Shown in pieces: positions 17,416 through 26,841 of a stretch of DNA of 64,000 nucleotides. The stretch is from JBMNCQ01 sp049366715 (GTDB lineage: Bacteria; Bacillota; Peptococcia; Peptococcales; BICA1-8), in contig JBMNCQ010000057.1 of the NCBI GenBank assembly GCA_049366715.1, positions 104,463 through 168,462 of the forward strand, in the 5' to 3' direction. The first letter of the stretch is position 1. Each line of letters begins with the position of its first letter. The translations under genes and the position numbers were made by a program. The notes below the pieces were generated by a model, which was not told where the DNA came from, did not search any database, and saw nothing but the letters and a program-made list of their open reading frames with translations.

Positions 17416-17988
17416 ATGACAAAAAATTGGCAGGTTATTTTTGGAGGCGAGGGCGGACAAGGATTGGTAGTAGCAGGCGTAGTTCTAGGTGAGGCAGCTG
17501 TACTAGATGGAAAGAATGCTACTCAGACTGCATCTTATGGAATTGCTTCCCGTGGGGGATACGCAGAAGCTCAAGTCATTATCAGTGAAAGGGAAATTGA
17601 GTACCCCGGTGTCGAGGTGCCAGATGTAATCTTAGCTCTTACTCAAGATGCTATAGATAAATACTATAAGCATTTAGATGAAAAATCTTTAGTTTTATAT
17701 GATAGTAGTACCATAACAGGCCCTTACTCGGGTAAGAGTCTGATAGGATTTCCAATGACCGAAGAAATAAGAAAATTAAAAAAGTTGGAAAATATCGATA
17801 TTTCCATAAATGTTTTAGGATTAGGAGTACTAATTGAAGAAACAAAATTAATTAGCTTAAGTTCTTTAGAGAAGGTTCTAAAGAGTCGCTTTAAAAAAGG
17901 CTTTGATGTTAACTGGCGGGGTGTTCAAGCAGGTTCCGAACTAGTTAAAAGATACCATCTGATGCTAACTGAAATAAATAATACCTAA
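17416..17988 (+). CDS. 2-oxoacid:ferredoxin oxidoreductase gamma subunit
   Basis: About 190 residues from ATG 17416, which has TTAGGGGG upstream; the frame is open from 17395. The start IFGGEGGQGLVVAGVVLGEA and the later ASYGIASRGGYAEAQV are typical of the gamma domain that interacts with CoA. It completes a four-gene delta-alpha-beta-gamma enzyme. A palindrome (18003-18023) lies between it and the thiolase gene. Confidence 0.9.
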   Translation: MTKNWQVIFGGEGGQGLVVAGVVLGEAAVLDGKNATQTASYGIASRGGYAEAQVIISEREIEYPGVEVPDVILALTQDAIDKYYKHLDEKSLVLYDSSTITGPYSGKSLIGFPMTEEIRKLKKLENIDISINVLGLGVLIEETKLISLSSLEKVLKSRFKKGFDVNWRGVQAGSELVKRYHLMLTEINNT

Positions 17989-18002
17989 AATATGAAGGGA
18001 GG

Positions 18003-18023
18003 TGCCCGGTTTGAAACCGGGCA
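18003..18023 (+). promoter_or_regulatory. Perfect 10-bp palindrome separating the thiolase SD from its start codon
   Basis: TGCCCGGTTT (18003-18012) and AAACCGGGCA (18014-18023) flank a single G. GGAGG ends at 18002 and the ATG is at 18028, so folding removes 21 bases and places the Shine-Dalgarno next to the start codon. It may instead act as an operator. Confidence 0.6.
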
Positions 18024-18027
18024 GGTT

Positions 18028-19209
18028 ATGAAAAAACTTGTTATTGCTAGTGCAGTAAGAACAGCAGGAGGAAGCTTTGGAGGTAAGCTATCAGGCTTGG
18101 AAGCTCCGGAATTAGGTGCTCTGGTTGTTAATGAAGCAGTAAAAAGGGCAGAAATAAATCCTAATAGTGTTGACGAACTTATTTTCGGATGTGGCTGGCA
18201 AGCTGGCATCGGACCCAATGTGGCTAGGGTTTCAGCTGTTAATGGGGGATTACCTCATAAAACACCAGCCTATACTGTCAATCTTAGATGCGGTTCCAGT
18301 TTAAAAGCAACAGCTATAGGTGGAGCGACAATACTAAGTGGAGATGCAGACGTTATTGTAGTTGGTGGAACAGAGTCCTCTTCTAACGTCCCTTATATTT
18401 TAAAGGAGGCCCGTTGGGGACAAAGAATGGGTGATAAAAAGGTTTATGATTCACTTCACTATGATGGGTTTATGTGTAAATTAGCAGGAATGTTGATGGG
18501 TAACACCGCTGAACTCTTAGTAGAGAAGTACAATATCTCCAGGGAGGAACAGGATTATTTTGCACTGGAGAGTCATCAAAAAGCCTTAAAAGCCTTAGAA
18601 GAAGGAAAGTTCAAAGAGGAAATTTTGCCTGTTGAAGTAAAGATTGGCAAAACAACTGAAATATATGAGTATGAAGAAATCCCTAGGAAGAATGTGGATA
18701 TTAATAAAATGGCAAAGCTGCCCCCCGTTTTTAAAAAAAATGGCTCTGTTACTGCTGGTAACAGTTGCTCCTTATGTGATGGTGCATCAGCAATGGTAAT
18801 GATGTCAGATGAAAAAGCTAAAGAATTGGATGTAAAACCGATAGCAATAATACGGTCCTATGCAACAGCTGGGGTTGACCCTAAATACATGGGGATTGGT
18901 CCAGTAGAGGCAATTCCGATGGCTTTGAAAAAAGCAGGAATGACTCTTGATGATATCGACTTGATTGAGCTTAACGAAGCCTTTGCCGCCCAGTATCTTG
19001 CTGTGGAACGGGAGATGAAGTGGGATAGAAGCAAAGTGAATGTCCATGGTGGTGCTATTGCTTTGGGCCATCCTGTTGGAGCAACAGGTGTAAAAATTCT
19101 TACTACACTTTTATATGCATTAAAGACATATGACAAACAAGTGGGGTTAGCTAGTCTTTGTGTTGGTGGAGGACATGGCGTGGCCCTAATTGTGGAAAGA
19201 GTTAATTAA
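18028..19209 (+). CDS. Acetyl-CoA C-acetyltransferase (thiolase)
   Basis: About 393 residues from ATG 18028, where MKKLVIASAVRTA matches the normal thiolase start. The frame also reaches an ATG at 17992, but that one has no ribosome site. Catalytic features are the acyl-accepting Cys88 in NLRCGSS, NEAFAAQ, GGAIALGHPVGATG with the catalytic His, and the second cysteine in CVGGGHG. It cleaves acetoacetyl-CoA (or a homologue) with CoA into acetyl-CoA, the last step of the beta-oxidation set encoded downstream. Confidence 0.92.
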   Translation: MKKLVIASAVRTAGGSFGGKLSGLEAPELGALVVNEAVKRAEINPNSVDELIFGCGWQAGIGPNVARVSAVNGGLPHKTPAYTVNLRCGSSLKATAIGGATILSGDADVIVVGGTESSSNVPYILKEARWGQRMGDKKVYDSLHYDGFMCKLAGMLMGNTAELLVEKYNISREEQDYFALESHQKALKALEEGKFKEEILPVEVKIGKTTEIYEYEEIPRKNVDINKMAKLPPVFKKNGSVTAGNSCSLCDGASAMVMMSDEKAKELDVKPIAIIRSYATAGVDPKYMGIGPVEAIPMALKKAGMTLDDIDLIELNEAFAAQYLAVEREMKWDRSKVNVHGGAIALGHPVGATGVKILTTLLYALKTYDKQVGLASLCVGGGHGVALIVERVN

Positions 19210-19242
19210 TAAAAATATTCTTACTCTGAGGAGGGTAATTAA

Positions 19243-20124
19243 ATGAATATTAGAAAAGTTTTAGTCTTAGGAGCAGGGACAATGGGTAGTGGTATTGCCC
19301 AGCTAGTAGCTCAAAACGATATTGTAGGGGTTTTAGTAGATACAAAAGAAGAAATTGCCCAAGGTGCGTTAAAACGAATTGAAAAGGGGTTAATGGCAAG
19401 AATTGGGAAAGGCAAGATATCTGAAAGCGAGGCCAAGGATATTTTATCAAGAATTCTTGTTGCCAATTCTATTGAAGTAGCTAAAGAATGTGATTTTATA
19501 ATTGAAGCTGTTCTGGAAGATGTAAATTTAAAGAAAGAACTATTTATAAAGTTGGAAAATATTGTTACAAACGATGTTATATTAGCCACTAATACGACAG
19601 CATGTTCTATCTCAGAAATTGCCTCAGCAGTTAAAAATCCGGAGAGAGTTGTTGGTATGCATTTTTTCAATCCTCCTGTAATAATGAAATTAGTTGAGAT
19701 TATGCCTGCTCTGCAGACTTCTCCGGAAACAATTGCTAAAGCACGTGCCTTTGCGGAATTACTCGGTAAAGAACCGGTGGTAACTGTAAAAGAAGGGATT
19801 GCTGGTATTGCATCAAGGGTATTGGCAGCACTACTAAATGAGGCCGTTTGGGTTTTGGATGAAGGTATTGGAACAGCAGCTGATATAGATAAATCAATGA
19901 AAATGGGTGCTAACCAGCCTATGGGCCCTCTTGAGTTAATTGACTTAATTGGAATTGATATTCATTTAGCTAAAACAGAAACATTATATAACAAATTGGG
20001 TGATCCAAGATATCGTCCATGTTATTTATTGAAGAAAATGGTTGCAGCTGGACTTTTAGGACGTAAGACTGGAAAAGGATTTTATGATTATAGTCAAAAT
20101 CCACCGATACCAACAAAGCTGTAA
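19243..20124 (+). CDS. 3-hydroxybutyryl-CoA dehydrogenase
   Basis: A 293-residue HbdA/PaaH-type enzyme. The NAD-binding loop GAGTMGSGIAQ sits at the N-terminus, followed by MHFFNPP with the catalytic histidine, and the C-terminal GRKTGKGFYDY signature. It oxidises 3-hydroxyacyl-CoA to 3-ketoacyl-CoA with NAD+. GAGGAGGG precedes the ATG. Its neighbours are thiolase and acyl-CoA dehydrogenase. Confidence 0.92.
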   Translation: MNIRKVLVLGAGTMGSGIAQLVAQNDIVGVLVDTKEEIAQGALKRIEKGLMARIGKGKISESEAKDILSRILVANSIEVAKECDFIIEAVLEDVNLKKELFIKLENIVTNDVILATNTTACSISEIASAVKNPERVVGMHFFNPPVIMKLVEIMPALQTSPETIAKARAFAELLGKEPVVTVKEGIAGIASRVLAALLNEAVWVLDEGIGTAADIDKSMKMGANQPMGPLELIDLIGIDIHLAKTETLYNKLGDPRYRPCYLLKKMVAAGLLGRKTGKGFYDYSQNPPIPTKL

Positions 20125-20152
20125 GAGCAAAATATTTTTGGAGGCGAGTTTA

Positions 20153-21307
20153 ATGAATTTTAATTTAACACAAGAACAAGAAGCGGTTAGAGGAATGGTT
20201 GAGGATTTTACTGCACGGGAGATAACTCCCTATGCTAGCGAGTGGGATAAAAAAGAAGAATTCCCATGGGAAACAGTAAAAAAAATGGGTGAGATGGGTA
20301 TATTCGGAACTGCCCTTCCGGAACAATATGGAGGCAGTGGCCTTGATAATATTTCACATGCAATTGTAGCTGAAGAAATAGGTAGAGGTTGTTCATCCCT
20401 TAGAGGAGTATATTCTGTACAGATTTCGTTGGTTGCCAAAACTATTTTAGCTTTCGGTACGGAAGAACAGAGAGAAAAATATCTTCCTAGAATGGCTGCT
20501 GGTACCTTATTTGGATGTTTCGGATTGACAGAACCCAACTCAGGTAGTGATGCGGCTGCTATGACAACAACTGCAGTTGAAGATGGTGATTACTACATAC
20601 TCAATGGGAGCAAGATGTGGATTACTAATGGTGGAGTTGCCGGTGTTGCCATAATTTTTGCTAAAACAGATAAAAATGCAGGCTCTAGGGGAATTACTGC
20701 TTTTTTAGTAGATCGGGATACCCCGGGTTTTTCTACCAGAGATATTCATGACAAGCTTGGTCTAAAAGCTTCCAACACAGCGGAAATTATCTTTGAAAAT
20801 GTCAGGGTTCCAAAGTCCAGTATTTTAGGAAAGGTTGGCAAAGGCTTCAATATAGCTATGGCAACCCTAGATAATGGCCGTTTTACTGTTTCAGCAGGCT
20901 GTGTAGGTAGTGCTCAAGCTGCTTTAGACTATGCTAAAAAATATGCTAAAGAAAGGATACAATTTGGTAAACCTATAGCTGGCCATCAGCTAATTCAACA
21001 GCTTATTACCGATATGGCTGTAGATATTGAATGCGGCAGGTTACTGGTATACAAGGCAGGTCATGTCAAAAATATGGGTCAAAGATCAACTAAAGAAGTA
21101 TCCATGGCCAAATACTACTGTGGTGAAATGGTTAATAGAGTAGCATACAAAGCTATACAGGTATTCGGGGGATACGGATTTGCAGCAGAGTATCCGGTAG
21201 AAAGGATTTATAGAGACGCTAGGATTAATACATTGTATGAAGGAACATCACAGATTCAGCAACTTATTATCGGTAACTCCGAACTTGGCGTACAGGCTTT
21301 TGTATAA
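20153..21307 (+). CDS. Short-chain acyl-CoA dehydrogenase (butyryl-CoA type)
   Basis: About 384 residues from ATG 20153, which follows GGAGGCG; the frame is open upstream from 20084 and overlaps hbd, but that start lacks a ribosome site. Signature stretches are FGLTEPNSGSDA, the WITNGG flavin-contact motif, FGKPIAGHQLIQ and RDARINTLYEGTS, where the Glu is the catalytic base of butyryl-CoA dehydrogenases. It introduces the 2,3 double bond and passes electrons to EtfBA. Confidence 0.92.
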   Translation: MNFNLTQEQEAVRGMVEDFTAREITPYASEWDKKEEFPWETVKKMGEMGIFGTALPEQYGGSGLDNISHAIVAEEIGRGCSSLRGVYSVQISLVAKTILAFGTEEQREKYLPRMAAGTLFGCFGLTEPNSGSDAAAMTTTAVEDGDYYILNGSKMWITNGGVAGVAIIFAKTDKNAGSRGITAFLVDRDTPGFSTRDIHDKLGLKASNTAEIIFENVRVPKSSILGKVGKGFNIAMATLDNGRFTVSAGCVGSAQAALDYAKKYAKERIQFGKPIAGHQLIQQLITDMAVDIECGRLLVYKAGHVKNMGQRSTKEVSMAKYYCGEMVNRVAYKAIQVFGGYGFAAEYPVERIYRDARINTLYEGTSQIQQLIIGNSELGVQAFV

Positions 21308-21344
21308 ACAAAACTACTAAAGCTTTTAATTGGAGGTGTGTGAA

Positions 21345-22124
21345 TTGTTCGAATCTTTAATCTACGAAAAGGATGGTCTCATAGCCATAATTACTATAAA
21401 TCGTCCTCAGGTAATGAATGCTCTCTCTAATGCTCTCGTTGAAGAGCTGGCTAAGGCATTTGATTTAATTGAGGAAGACCAAGAAATTAGAGTACTGATT
21501 ATTACTGGCTCTGGTGAAAAAGCTTTTATGGCCGGAGCTGATATAAAGGAACTTGAAAAACGTGATTTTATTTTGGGTAGGCAGCAAACAAAAAGGCGTC
21601 AGGAAGTATTCAACAGAATCTCCGAAATGAAAATACCTGTAATTGCGGCCATCAATGGATTTGCATTAGGTGCAGGTTTGGAATTGGCTCTTTCTTGTAC
21701 CTTGCGCATAGCCTGTGAAGAGGCACGTTTTGGTTCTCCAGAAGTAAACTTAGGAATTATCCCAGGGGACGGCGCTACCCAACGCCTGCCCCGTCTGGTT
21801 GGTTTTGGAAGGGCTATGGAAATAGTATTGATAGGTGAGCATATTGATGCTGAAGAAGCATATAGGATAGGACTTATTAATAAAAAGGTTTCCAGGGATG
21901 TGCTAATAGAAGCCTCAAAGAAGATGGCTTTGAAAATTGCCTCTAAGGCACCTCTGGCTATCCAGTGTACCAAAGAGGCGGTCAATCGCTCATTGGAGGT
22001 TGGGCTTTATGAAGGATTAGCCCATGAATCTTATCTTCATGCTTTTACATGTGCTTCTGAAGATAAGTGTGAAGGGGTTCTAGCGTTCTTAGAGAAAAGA
22101 AAACCAATATTCCAAGGAAAGTAA
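21345..22124 (+). CDS. Enoyl-CoA hydratase (crotonase)
   Basis: About 259 residues from TTG 21345, 8 bases after GGAGG; the frame is open from TTG 21330, but that codon precedes the ribosome site. The oxyanion-hole segments FMAGADIKEL and NGFALGAGLELALSC and the catalytic region GSPEVNLGIIPGDGATQRL are intact. It hydrates crotonyl-CoA to 3-hydroxybutyryl-CoA, linking the dehydrogenases on either side. Confidence 0.92.
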   Translation: MFESLIYEKDGLIAIITINRPQVMNALSNALVEELAKAFDLIEEDQEIRVLIITGSGEKAFMAGADIKELEKRDFILGRQQTKRRQEVFNRISEMKIPVIAAINGFALGAGLELALSCTLRIACEEARFGSPEVNLGIIPGDGATQRLPRLVGFGRAMEIVLIGEHIDAEEAYRIGLINKKVSRDVLIEASKKMALKIASKAPLAIQCTKEAVNRSLEVGLYEGLAHESYLHAFTCASEDKCEGVLAFLEKRKPIFQGK

Positions 22125-22154
22125 TGGAATTTACTCAAAATTGGGAGGTTCTTT

Positions 22155-22928
22155 ATGAAAATTGCCGTTTGTATAAAACAGACTTTTGATACTGAAGCTG
22201 TAATTTGCCTTAATAGTGAGGGTGCAATTGATAAAACAGGGGTAAAACTGATTCTTAATCCCTATGATGAATTCGCTGTTGAAGAAGCCTTACGTATTAA
22301 AGAAAAAAACGGTGGGGAAGTAATAGTATTTAGTGTAGGAGGAGAAGAACCTGTAGAAGCTATAAGGCAAGCTTTAGCAATGGGTGCTGACCGAGCGGTT
22401 TTAATACAGGATTCTGCTTTAGCTGGGTATGACCACTATGGTGTTGCTTTGGCCTTATCAAAAGCTATTGAGCAAGAGCAATGTGATATTATTTTATCTG
22501 GATGGGTTTCTATTGATGATGGTTCTGTTCAGGTGGCAGGAAGAATAGCTCAAATACTAGATTTACCGCAGATTACAGTTGTTACGAAAGTAATGGTTGA
22601 AGGAGGGAAAGTAATCTGTCAGCGAGAAGGAGATGGAATTGCTCACGTTGTAGAAAGTACATTACCCGTACTTATAACAGCTCAAAAGGGCTTAAATGAA
22701 CCGAGATATCCTAATTTAAAAAGCATTTTACAAGCAAAGAAAAAACCAATCAAAACTGTAGCACTAATGGATTTGGGGTTACCCGCTGAACAGGTAGAAG
22801 CCAAAATAGAAAATATCGGTTACTCAATACCCGTTCCTCGTAAGGCGGGGAAAATTTTGGATGGAGAAGCGCAGGATACAGTAGGACAGTTAGTTAATTT
22901 GCTTCGTAATGAAGCAAAGGTTATTTAG
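22155..22928 (+). CDS. etfB: Electron transfer flavoprotein beta subunit
   Basis: A 257-residue EtfB. The N-terminus MKIAVCIKQTFDTEAVI, the segment LNPYDEFAVEEALRIKE and the DGSVQVAGRIAQILDLPQIT region are characteristic. With EtfA it takes electrons from acyl-CoA dehydrogenase. It overlaps the upstream open frame of etfA, but the true etfA start lies beyond the stop. Nothing by eye decides between a bifurcating and a simple ETF; the neighbouring membrane Fe-S oxidase argues for the simple, quinone-linked route. Confidence 0.92.
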   Translation: MKIAVCIKQTFDTEAVICLNSEGAIDKTGVKLILNPYDEFAVEEALRIKEKNGGEVIVFSVGGEEPVEAIRQALAMGADRAVLIQDSALAGYDHYGVALALSKAIEQEQCDIILSGWVSIDDGSVQVAGRIAQILDLPQITVVTKVMVEGGKVICQREGDGIAHVVESTLPVLITAQKGLNEPRYPNLKSILQAKKKPIKTVALMDLGLPAEQVEAKIENIGYSIPVPRKAGKILDGEAQDTVGQLVNLLRNEAKVI

Positions 22929-22944
22929 AAAGGGGCCGGATAAA

Positions 22945-23931
22945 ATGTCGGGAATATGGGTAATTGTGGAACAACAAAGCGGAATGTTGAAAAAAGTCAC
23001 TTTTGAATTATTGGATCAGGGTAGAAGAATTGCCGAGGAATGGGGAGAAGAACTTAATACGATATTGTTAGGTGAAAGTATTTCTCAACATTCTGAAATA
23101 TTAGGCTTACATGGTGCAGAAAAAGTTTATGTTGGTGATGCTCCTATTTTGGTGCAGTATAATACGGAAACCTATCTGGATGTTATAGGGGGGTTACTGG
23201 AAAAGGTTAAACCAAAGGTTGTATTATTGGGACATACGGCTATTGGTAAAGATTTAGGTCCTAGATTGGCTCAAAGATTAGCCGCAGGTCTAGTCGAAGA
23301 CTGTGTGAATATAGAAATTGATGATAATCATATTGATTTTACAAGGCCAATTTATGCCGGAAAAGCCTTTAATAAGATACGTTCCTTAAGAACTAATAAT
23401 GTTATAGCTACTTTAAGACCGAATGTATTTAACCGAAGCGATGGAAATCATCCAGGTGCAGGAATTGTCCTTAGTTTAGAAGTAAGCCAGGATAGAGAAA
23501 ATCTAAGAACAATTATACTTGAAACAATTAAAAGAGTTACAGGAAAAAAAGAGTTAACCGAAGCGGATATTATTGTATCAGGGGGGCGGGGAATAAAAGG
23601 CCCAGAAAATTTCAAAATTCTTGAAGAACTAGCAGAAGCTATCGGGGCTGCCGTTGGTGCATCTAGAGCTGCAGTTGATGCCGGATGGCGGGAACAGCAG
23701 TATCAAGTAGGTCAGACAGGGAAAACTGTTTCACCTGCACTATATATTGCATGTGGCATTTCCGGGGCAATTCAACACTTAGCAGGCATGTCTTCATCTA
23801 AATATATTGTGGCGATTAATAAAGACCCTAATGCCAATATCTTTAAGGTTGCTGATTATGGAATCGTTGGTGATTTGTTTAATGTTGTACCTCTATTAAC
23901 TGAAGAGTTTAAAAAAACAGCTCAAAATTAA
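22945..23931 (+). CDS. etfA: Electron transfer flavoprotein alpha subunit
   Basis: About 328 residues from ATG 22945 (GAAAGGGGCC upstream; the frame is open from 22909 inside etfB). The C-terminal FAD-binding domain is clear: VSGGRGIKGPENF, GASRAAVDAGW, QVGQTGKTVSPALYIACGIS and QHLAGM. There is no N-terminal ferredoxin domain. It pairs with EtfB and feeds the membrane oxidoreductase 50 bases downstream. Confidence 0.92.
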   Translation: MSGIWVIVEQQSGMLKKVTFELLDQGRRIAEEWGEELNTILLGESISQHSEILGLHGAEKVYVGDAPILVQYNTETYLDVIGGLLEKVKPKVVLLGHTAIGKDLGPRLAQRLAAGLVEDCVNIEIDDNHIDFTRPIYAGKAFNKIRSLRTNNVIATLRPNVFNRSDGNHPGAGIVLSLEVSQDRENLRTIILETIKRVTGKKELTEADIIVSGGRGIKGPENFKILEELAEAIGAAVGASRAAVDAGWREQQYQVGQTGKTVSPALYIACGISGAIQHLAGMSSSKYIVAINKDPNANIFKVADYGIVGDLFNVVPLLTEEFKKTAQN

Positions 23932-23983
23932 AATGAGTTTTGAGAAAAAGAGGATGGATAACAGGTTATAGGAGGTAATAGAC

Positions 23984-25999
23984 ATGCCAACTAGAGAGAT
24001 ATACTGGAACATTTCTGGTCACATCTGGATGTACTTATTTATGGTAGTGTCGGTGGCAATATTTATTTTTGGTTTTTATTGTAGATACAGGTTATGGAGT
24101 TTAGGTCAAGCTGATAATCGGATTGATCAAATAGGGCAGCGTTTTGCAAATGTAATAAAGCATGGATTTGGACACAACCGTATACTTAGGGAAAGATTGC
24201 CTGGTGTAAACCACTTTTTTCTGTTTTGGGGATTTATAGTATTTGCTATTGGTACATTTATTGTGGCTTTAGATGCGGATTTAGGTACTTCCTTGTTTCA
24301 GGGGTGGCTTTATCTGGGATTATCACTTTTATTGGATATCGCAGGGCTACTAGGGATTATTGCGATTCTGGTGTTTTTATGGAGACGCTATATAGCTAGG
24401 CCAGAACGATTAGATAATAAACCAGAAGACTTGATTAGTTTACTTTTTATACTAGTTATTCTTATTACCGGCTTTTTGTTGGAAGGAATAAGAATAGTAG
24501 CTACAAATGATTCCTGGGCCTTATGGTCTCCAGTCGGCTTAACAGTAGGAAAAATAATATCCTTTGCTGATATTATGACCCTTCAGAAGGTTCATCTTTT
24601 TTCTTGGTGGCTTCATTTGCTACTGGTTTTTGGGTTTATCGCTTATTTGCCGTTTTCCAAAATGCTTCATATTTTTATTTCACCTCTTAATCAATTTTTT
24701 GCTTCGCTAAAACCGAAAGGGGCTTTAGAGCTTTTAGATATGGAGGATGAAGAAGCTGAAAGTTTTGGTATAGGAAAATTGCAGGATTTTACCTGGAAGC
24801 AGTTATTTGATGCTGATGCTTGTACCAGATGCGGTAGATGTCAGGATAATTGCCCCGCATATCTAAGTGGTAAGCCTTTATCACCAAAAGAGTTCACCCA
24901 AAATCTCAAACTGCATTTAGAGAGAAAAGGGAATGAGGTTATACGACAAAAGGGAACTGAAACTATTGGATCTGTAGAGTCTGCTGCCACATCTGATGAA
25001 CTTAATTTAGCAGCGGAGGTCTTTGGTGAAGAAAGTATCTGGTCTTGTACCACTTGTGGTTCCTGCCAAGAGCAGTGTCCTGTGTTTGTAGAACATGTAG
25101 GTAAGATGATTGGACTTCGCAGGAATCTAGTTTTAATGGAAAGTTCCTTTCCACCTGAAATCCAAACAGTTTTTAAAAACTTGGAGAATAACGGCAACCC
25201 TTGGGGTACGGGATGGTCATCTCGGGCTAATTGGGCTAAAGAATTAAATATCAAGACTTTAGCTGAGGATAATTCCGTCGAATATTTATATTTTGTTGGG
25301 TGTGCAGGTGCTTTTGATGACCGCAATAAAAAAATAACAGCAGCAGTAGTAAACTTGCTTCAAAAAGCTGGGGTATCTTTTGGTATTTTAGGGGCTGGAG
25401 AAAAGTGTTGTGGGGATTCTGCCAGGAGGATTGGTAATGAATATCTTTACCAGATGCTGGCTATGGAGAATATTGAGAATATAGAAAAATATAATGTCAA
25501 AAAAATAATTACCCATTGTCCACACTGCTATAATGTGCTCAAAAACGAGTATCCACAATTGGGTGGTAATTATGAGGTAATTCATCATACAGAAATGATT
25601 TGGCAATTGATTTCTCAAAAGAAACTTATTATTAATAATCCTTTAGAAACGGTAGTAACTTATCATGATTCCTGTTATCTAGGAAGATATAATAATATCT
25701 TTTCACCTCCAAGATCTGTTCTTAAAAGTATTCCGGGCTTAAGGTTGGAGGAAATGAAGAAAAACATGGAAAATAGTTTCTGTTGTGGGGCTGGTGGTGG
25801 CAGGATGTGGATGGAAGAACACACTGGTGTCAGAATCAATGAGATGCGAACCGATAATGCGCTAGAGACAGGCGCAAATATAATAGGAAGCAATTGTCCA
25901 TTCTGCTTGACAATGCTTGAAGATGGTGTTAAAGCTCGGGATAAAGTAGAAGAAGTAAAAGTTCTAGATATTGCCGAAATTATTAACATATCTTTGTAA
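23984..25999 (+). CDS. Membrane Fe-S EtfAB:quinone oxidoreductase (DUF224/EMO type)
   Basis: A 671-residue fusion. Residues 1-235 form a NarI-like membrane domain with about five helices and histidines that could bind haem b. Two [4Fe-4S] motifs follow: Cys280, 283, 286, 290 and Cys355, 358, 361, 365. Two CCG domains are at about 467 (EKCCGDSAR) and 596 (FCCGAGGGR). The same architecture next to etfBA in butyrate-oxidising syntrophs such as Syntrophomonas is proposed to move electrons from ETF to menaquinone. It lets butyryl-CoA oxidation drain into the membrane. GGAGG precedes the ATG. Confidence 0.88.
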   Translation: MPTREIYWNISGHIWMYLFMVVSVAIFIFGFYCRYRLWSLGQADNRIDQIGQRFANVIKHGFGHNRILRERLPGVNHFFLFWGFIVFAIGTFIVALDADLGTSLFQGWLYLGLSLLLDIAGLLGIIAILVFLWRRYIARPERLDNKPEDLISLLFILVILITGFLLEGIRIVATNDSWALWSPVGLTVGKIISFADIMTLQKVHLFSWWLHLLLVFGFIAYLPFSKMLHIFISPLNQFFASLKPKGALELLDMEDEEAESFGIGKLQDFTWKQLFDADACTRCGRCQDNCPAYLSGKPLSPKEFTQNLKLHLERKGNEVIRQKGTETIGSVESAATSDELNLAAEVFGEESIWSCTTCGSCQEQCPVFVEHVGKMIGLRRNLVLMESSFPPEIQTVFKNLENNGNPWGTGWSSRANWAKELNIKTLAEDNSVEYLYFVGCAGAFDDRNKKITAAVVNLLQKAGVSFGILGAGEKCCGDSARRIGNEYLYQMLAMENIENIEKYNVKKIITHCPHCYNVLKNEYPQLGGNYEVIHHTEMIWQLISQKKLIINNPLETVVTYHDSCYLGRYNNIFSPPRSVLKSIPGLRLEEMKKNMENSFCCGAGGGRMWMEEHTGVRINEMRTDNALETGANIIGSNCPFCLTMLEDGVKARDKVEEVKVLDIAEIINISL

Positions 26000-26191
26000 A
26001 AGTTGTTATTTGGCTATATTGAGTATCGCTCTTTTTATTATATTTTACTAAACTTTCGCATCTAAATAAATACAGCTTGTTCGATTCTACGTAGTGTTTG
26101 TATTCCTTTAAGTATGGTCATTGATTTTTAAAATAATGAACTACTTAGTTTCTTTGTGCAACAGCCCTTTAAAATAAGAAGTAGTTTTCTT

Positions 26192-26841
26192 ATGAGTGAT
26201 ATGGTAAGTATTCCTGTAACTGTCTACCGGGGAGGAACCAGTAAAGCTTTGGTTTTTCAACCGGAAAACTTGCCCGATGCCCCTGATGAAAGAGATAGAA
26301 CAATACTTGCAGCATATGGCAGTCCGGATCCCAGGCAAATAGATGGAATGGGTGGTGCCGACTCATTGACAAGTAAGATGGCTATAATTGGAAAATCAGC
26401 TCGTCCTGGCATTGACGTAGACTATACTATACCTTTGGTCAGGTTAGCTTGTTTAATGCTACAGTTGATTATTCAGGCAATTACGGTAATATATCTTCAG
26501 TGGTAGGACCGTTCGCCATTGATGAAGGACTTGTGCAAGCAGTGGAGCCGTTTACTACGGTGCGTATATTTAATACCAATACGCAAAAAGTAATTGTAGC
26601 AGATGTACCTGTGGAAAAGGGCAAACCAAAAGTAGACGGCAATTTTTCAATCGATGGAGTTCCCGGGACAGGTGCCTGTATTGTGCTTAATTTCCTCGAT
26701 TCAGTTGGTTCGGTGACAGGAAAATTTTTGCCTACCGGAAACGTAAAGGAAGTAATTGCCACGAGTCGTGGTAAGTTTACAGTTTCATTTATTGATTCAG
26801 CAAACCCGATAATTTTCGTGGGTGCGGAGGAGTTGGAATAA
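26192..26841 (+). pseudogene. PrpF-family isomerase, frameshifted and C-terminally truncated
   Basis: The first part (about 26192-26440) reads VTVYRGGTSKALVFQPENLP and GMGGADSLTSKMAI. After a one-base shift near 26440 the frame continues GQVSLFNATVDYSGNYGN and GPFAIDEGLVQAVEP to a stop at 26839-26841. PrpF/methylaconitate isomerases are about 390 residues; here only about 220 are represented and the C-terminal domain is missing. The family isomerises double bonds in tricarboxylates such as 2-methylaconitate. It sits upstream of a TctCBA set, so it may once have processed the imported tricarboxylate. Confidence 0.75.

Noticed and set aside
18003..18023. Rho-independent terminator between the oor genes and thiolase
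   Set aside because: No T-run follows and the downstream gene has no other promoter; a translational or operator role fits better.
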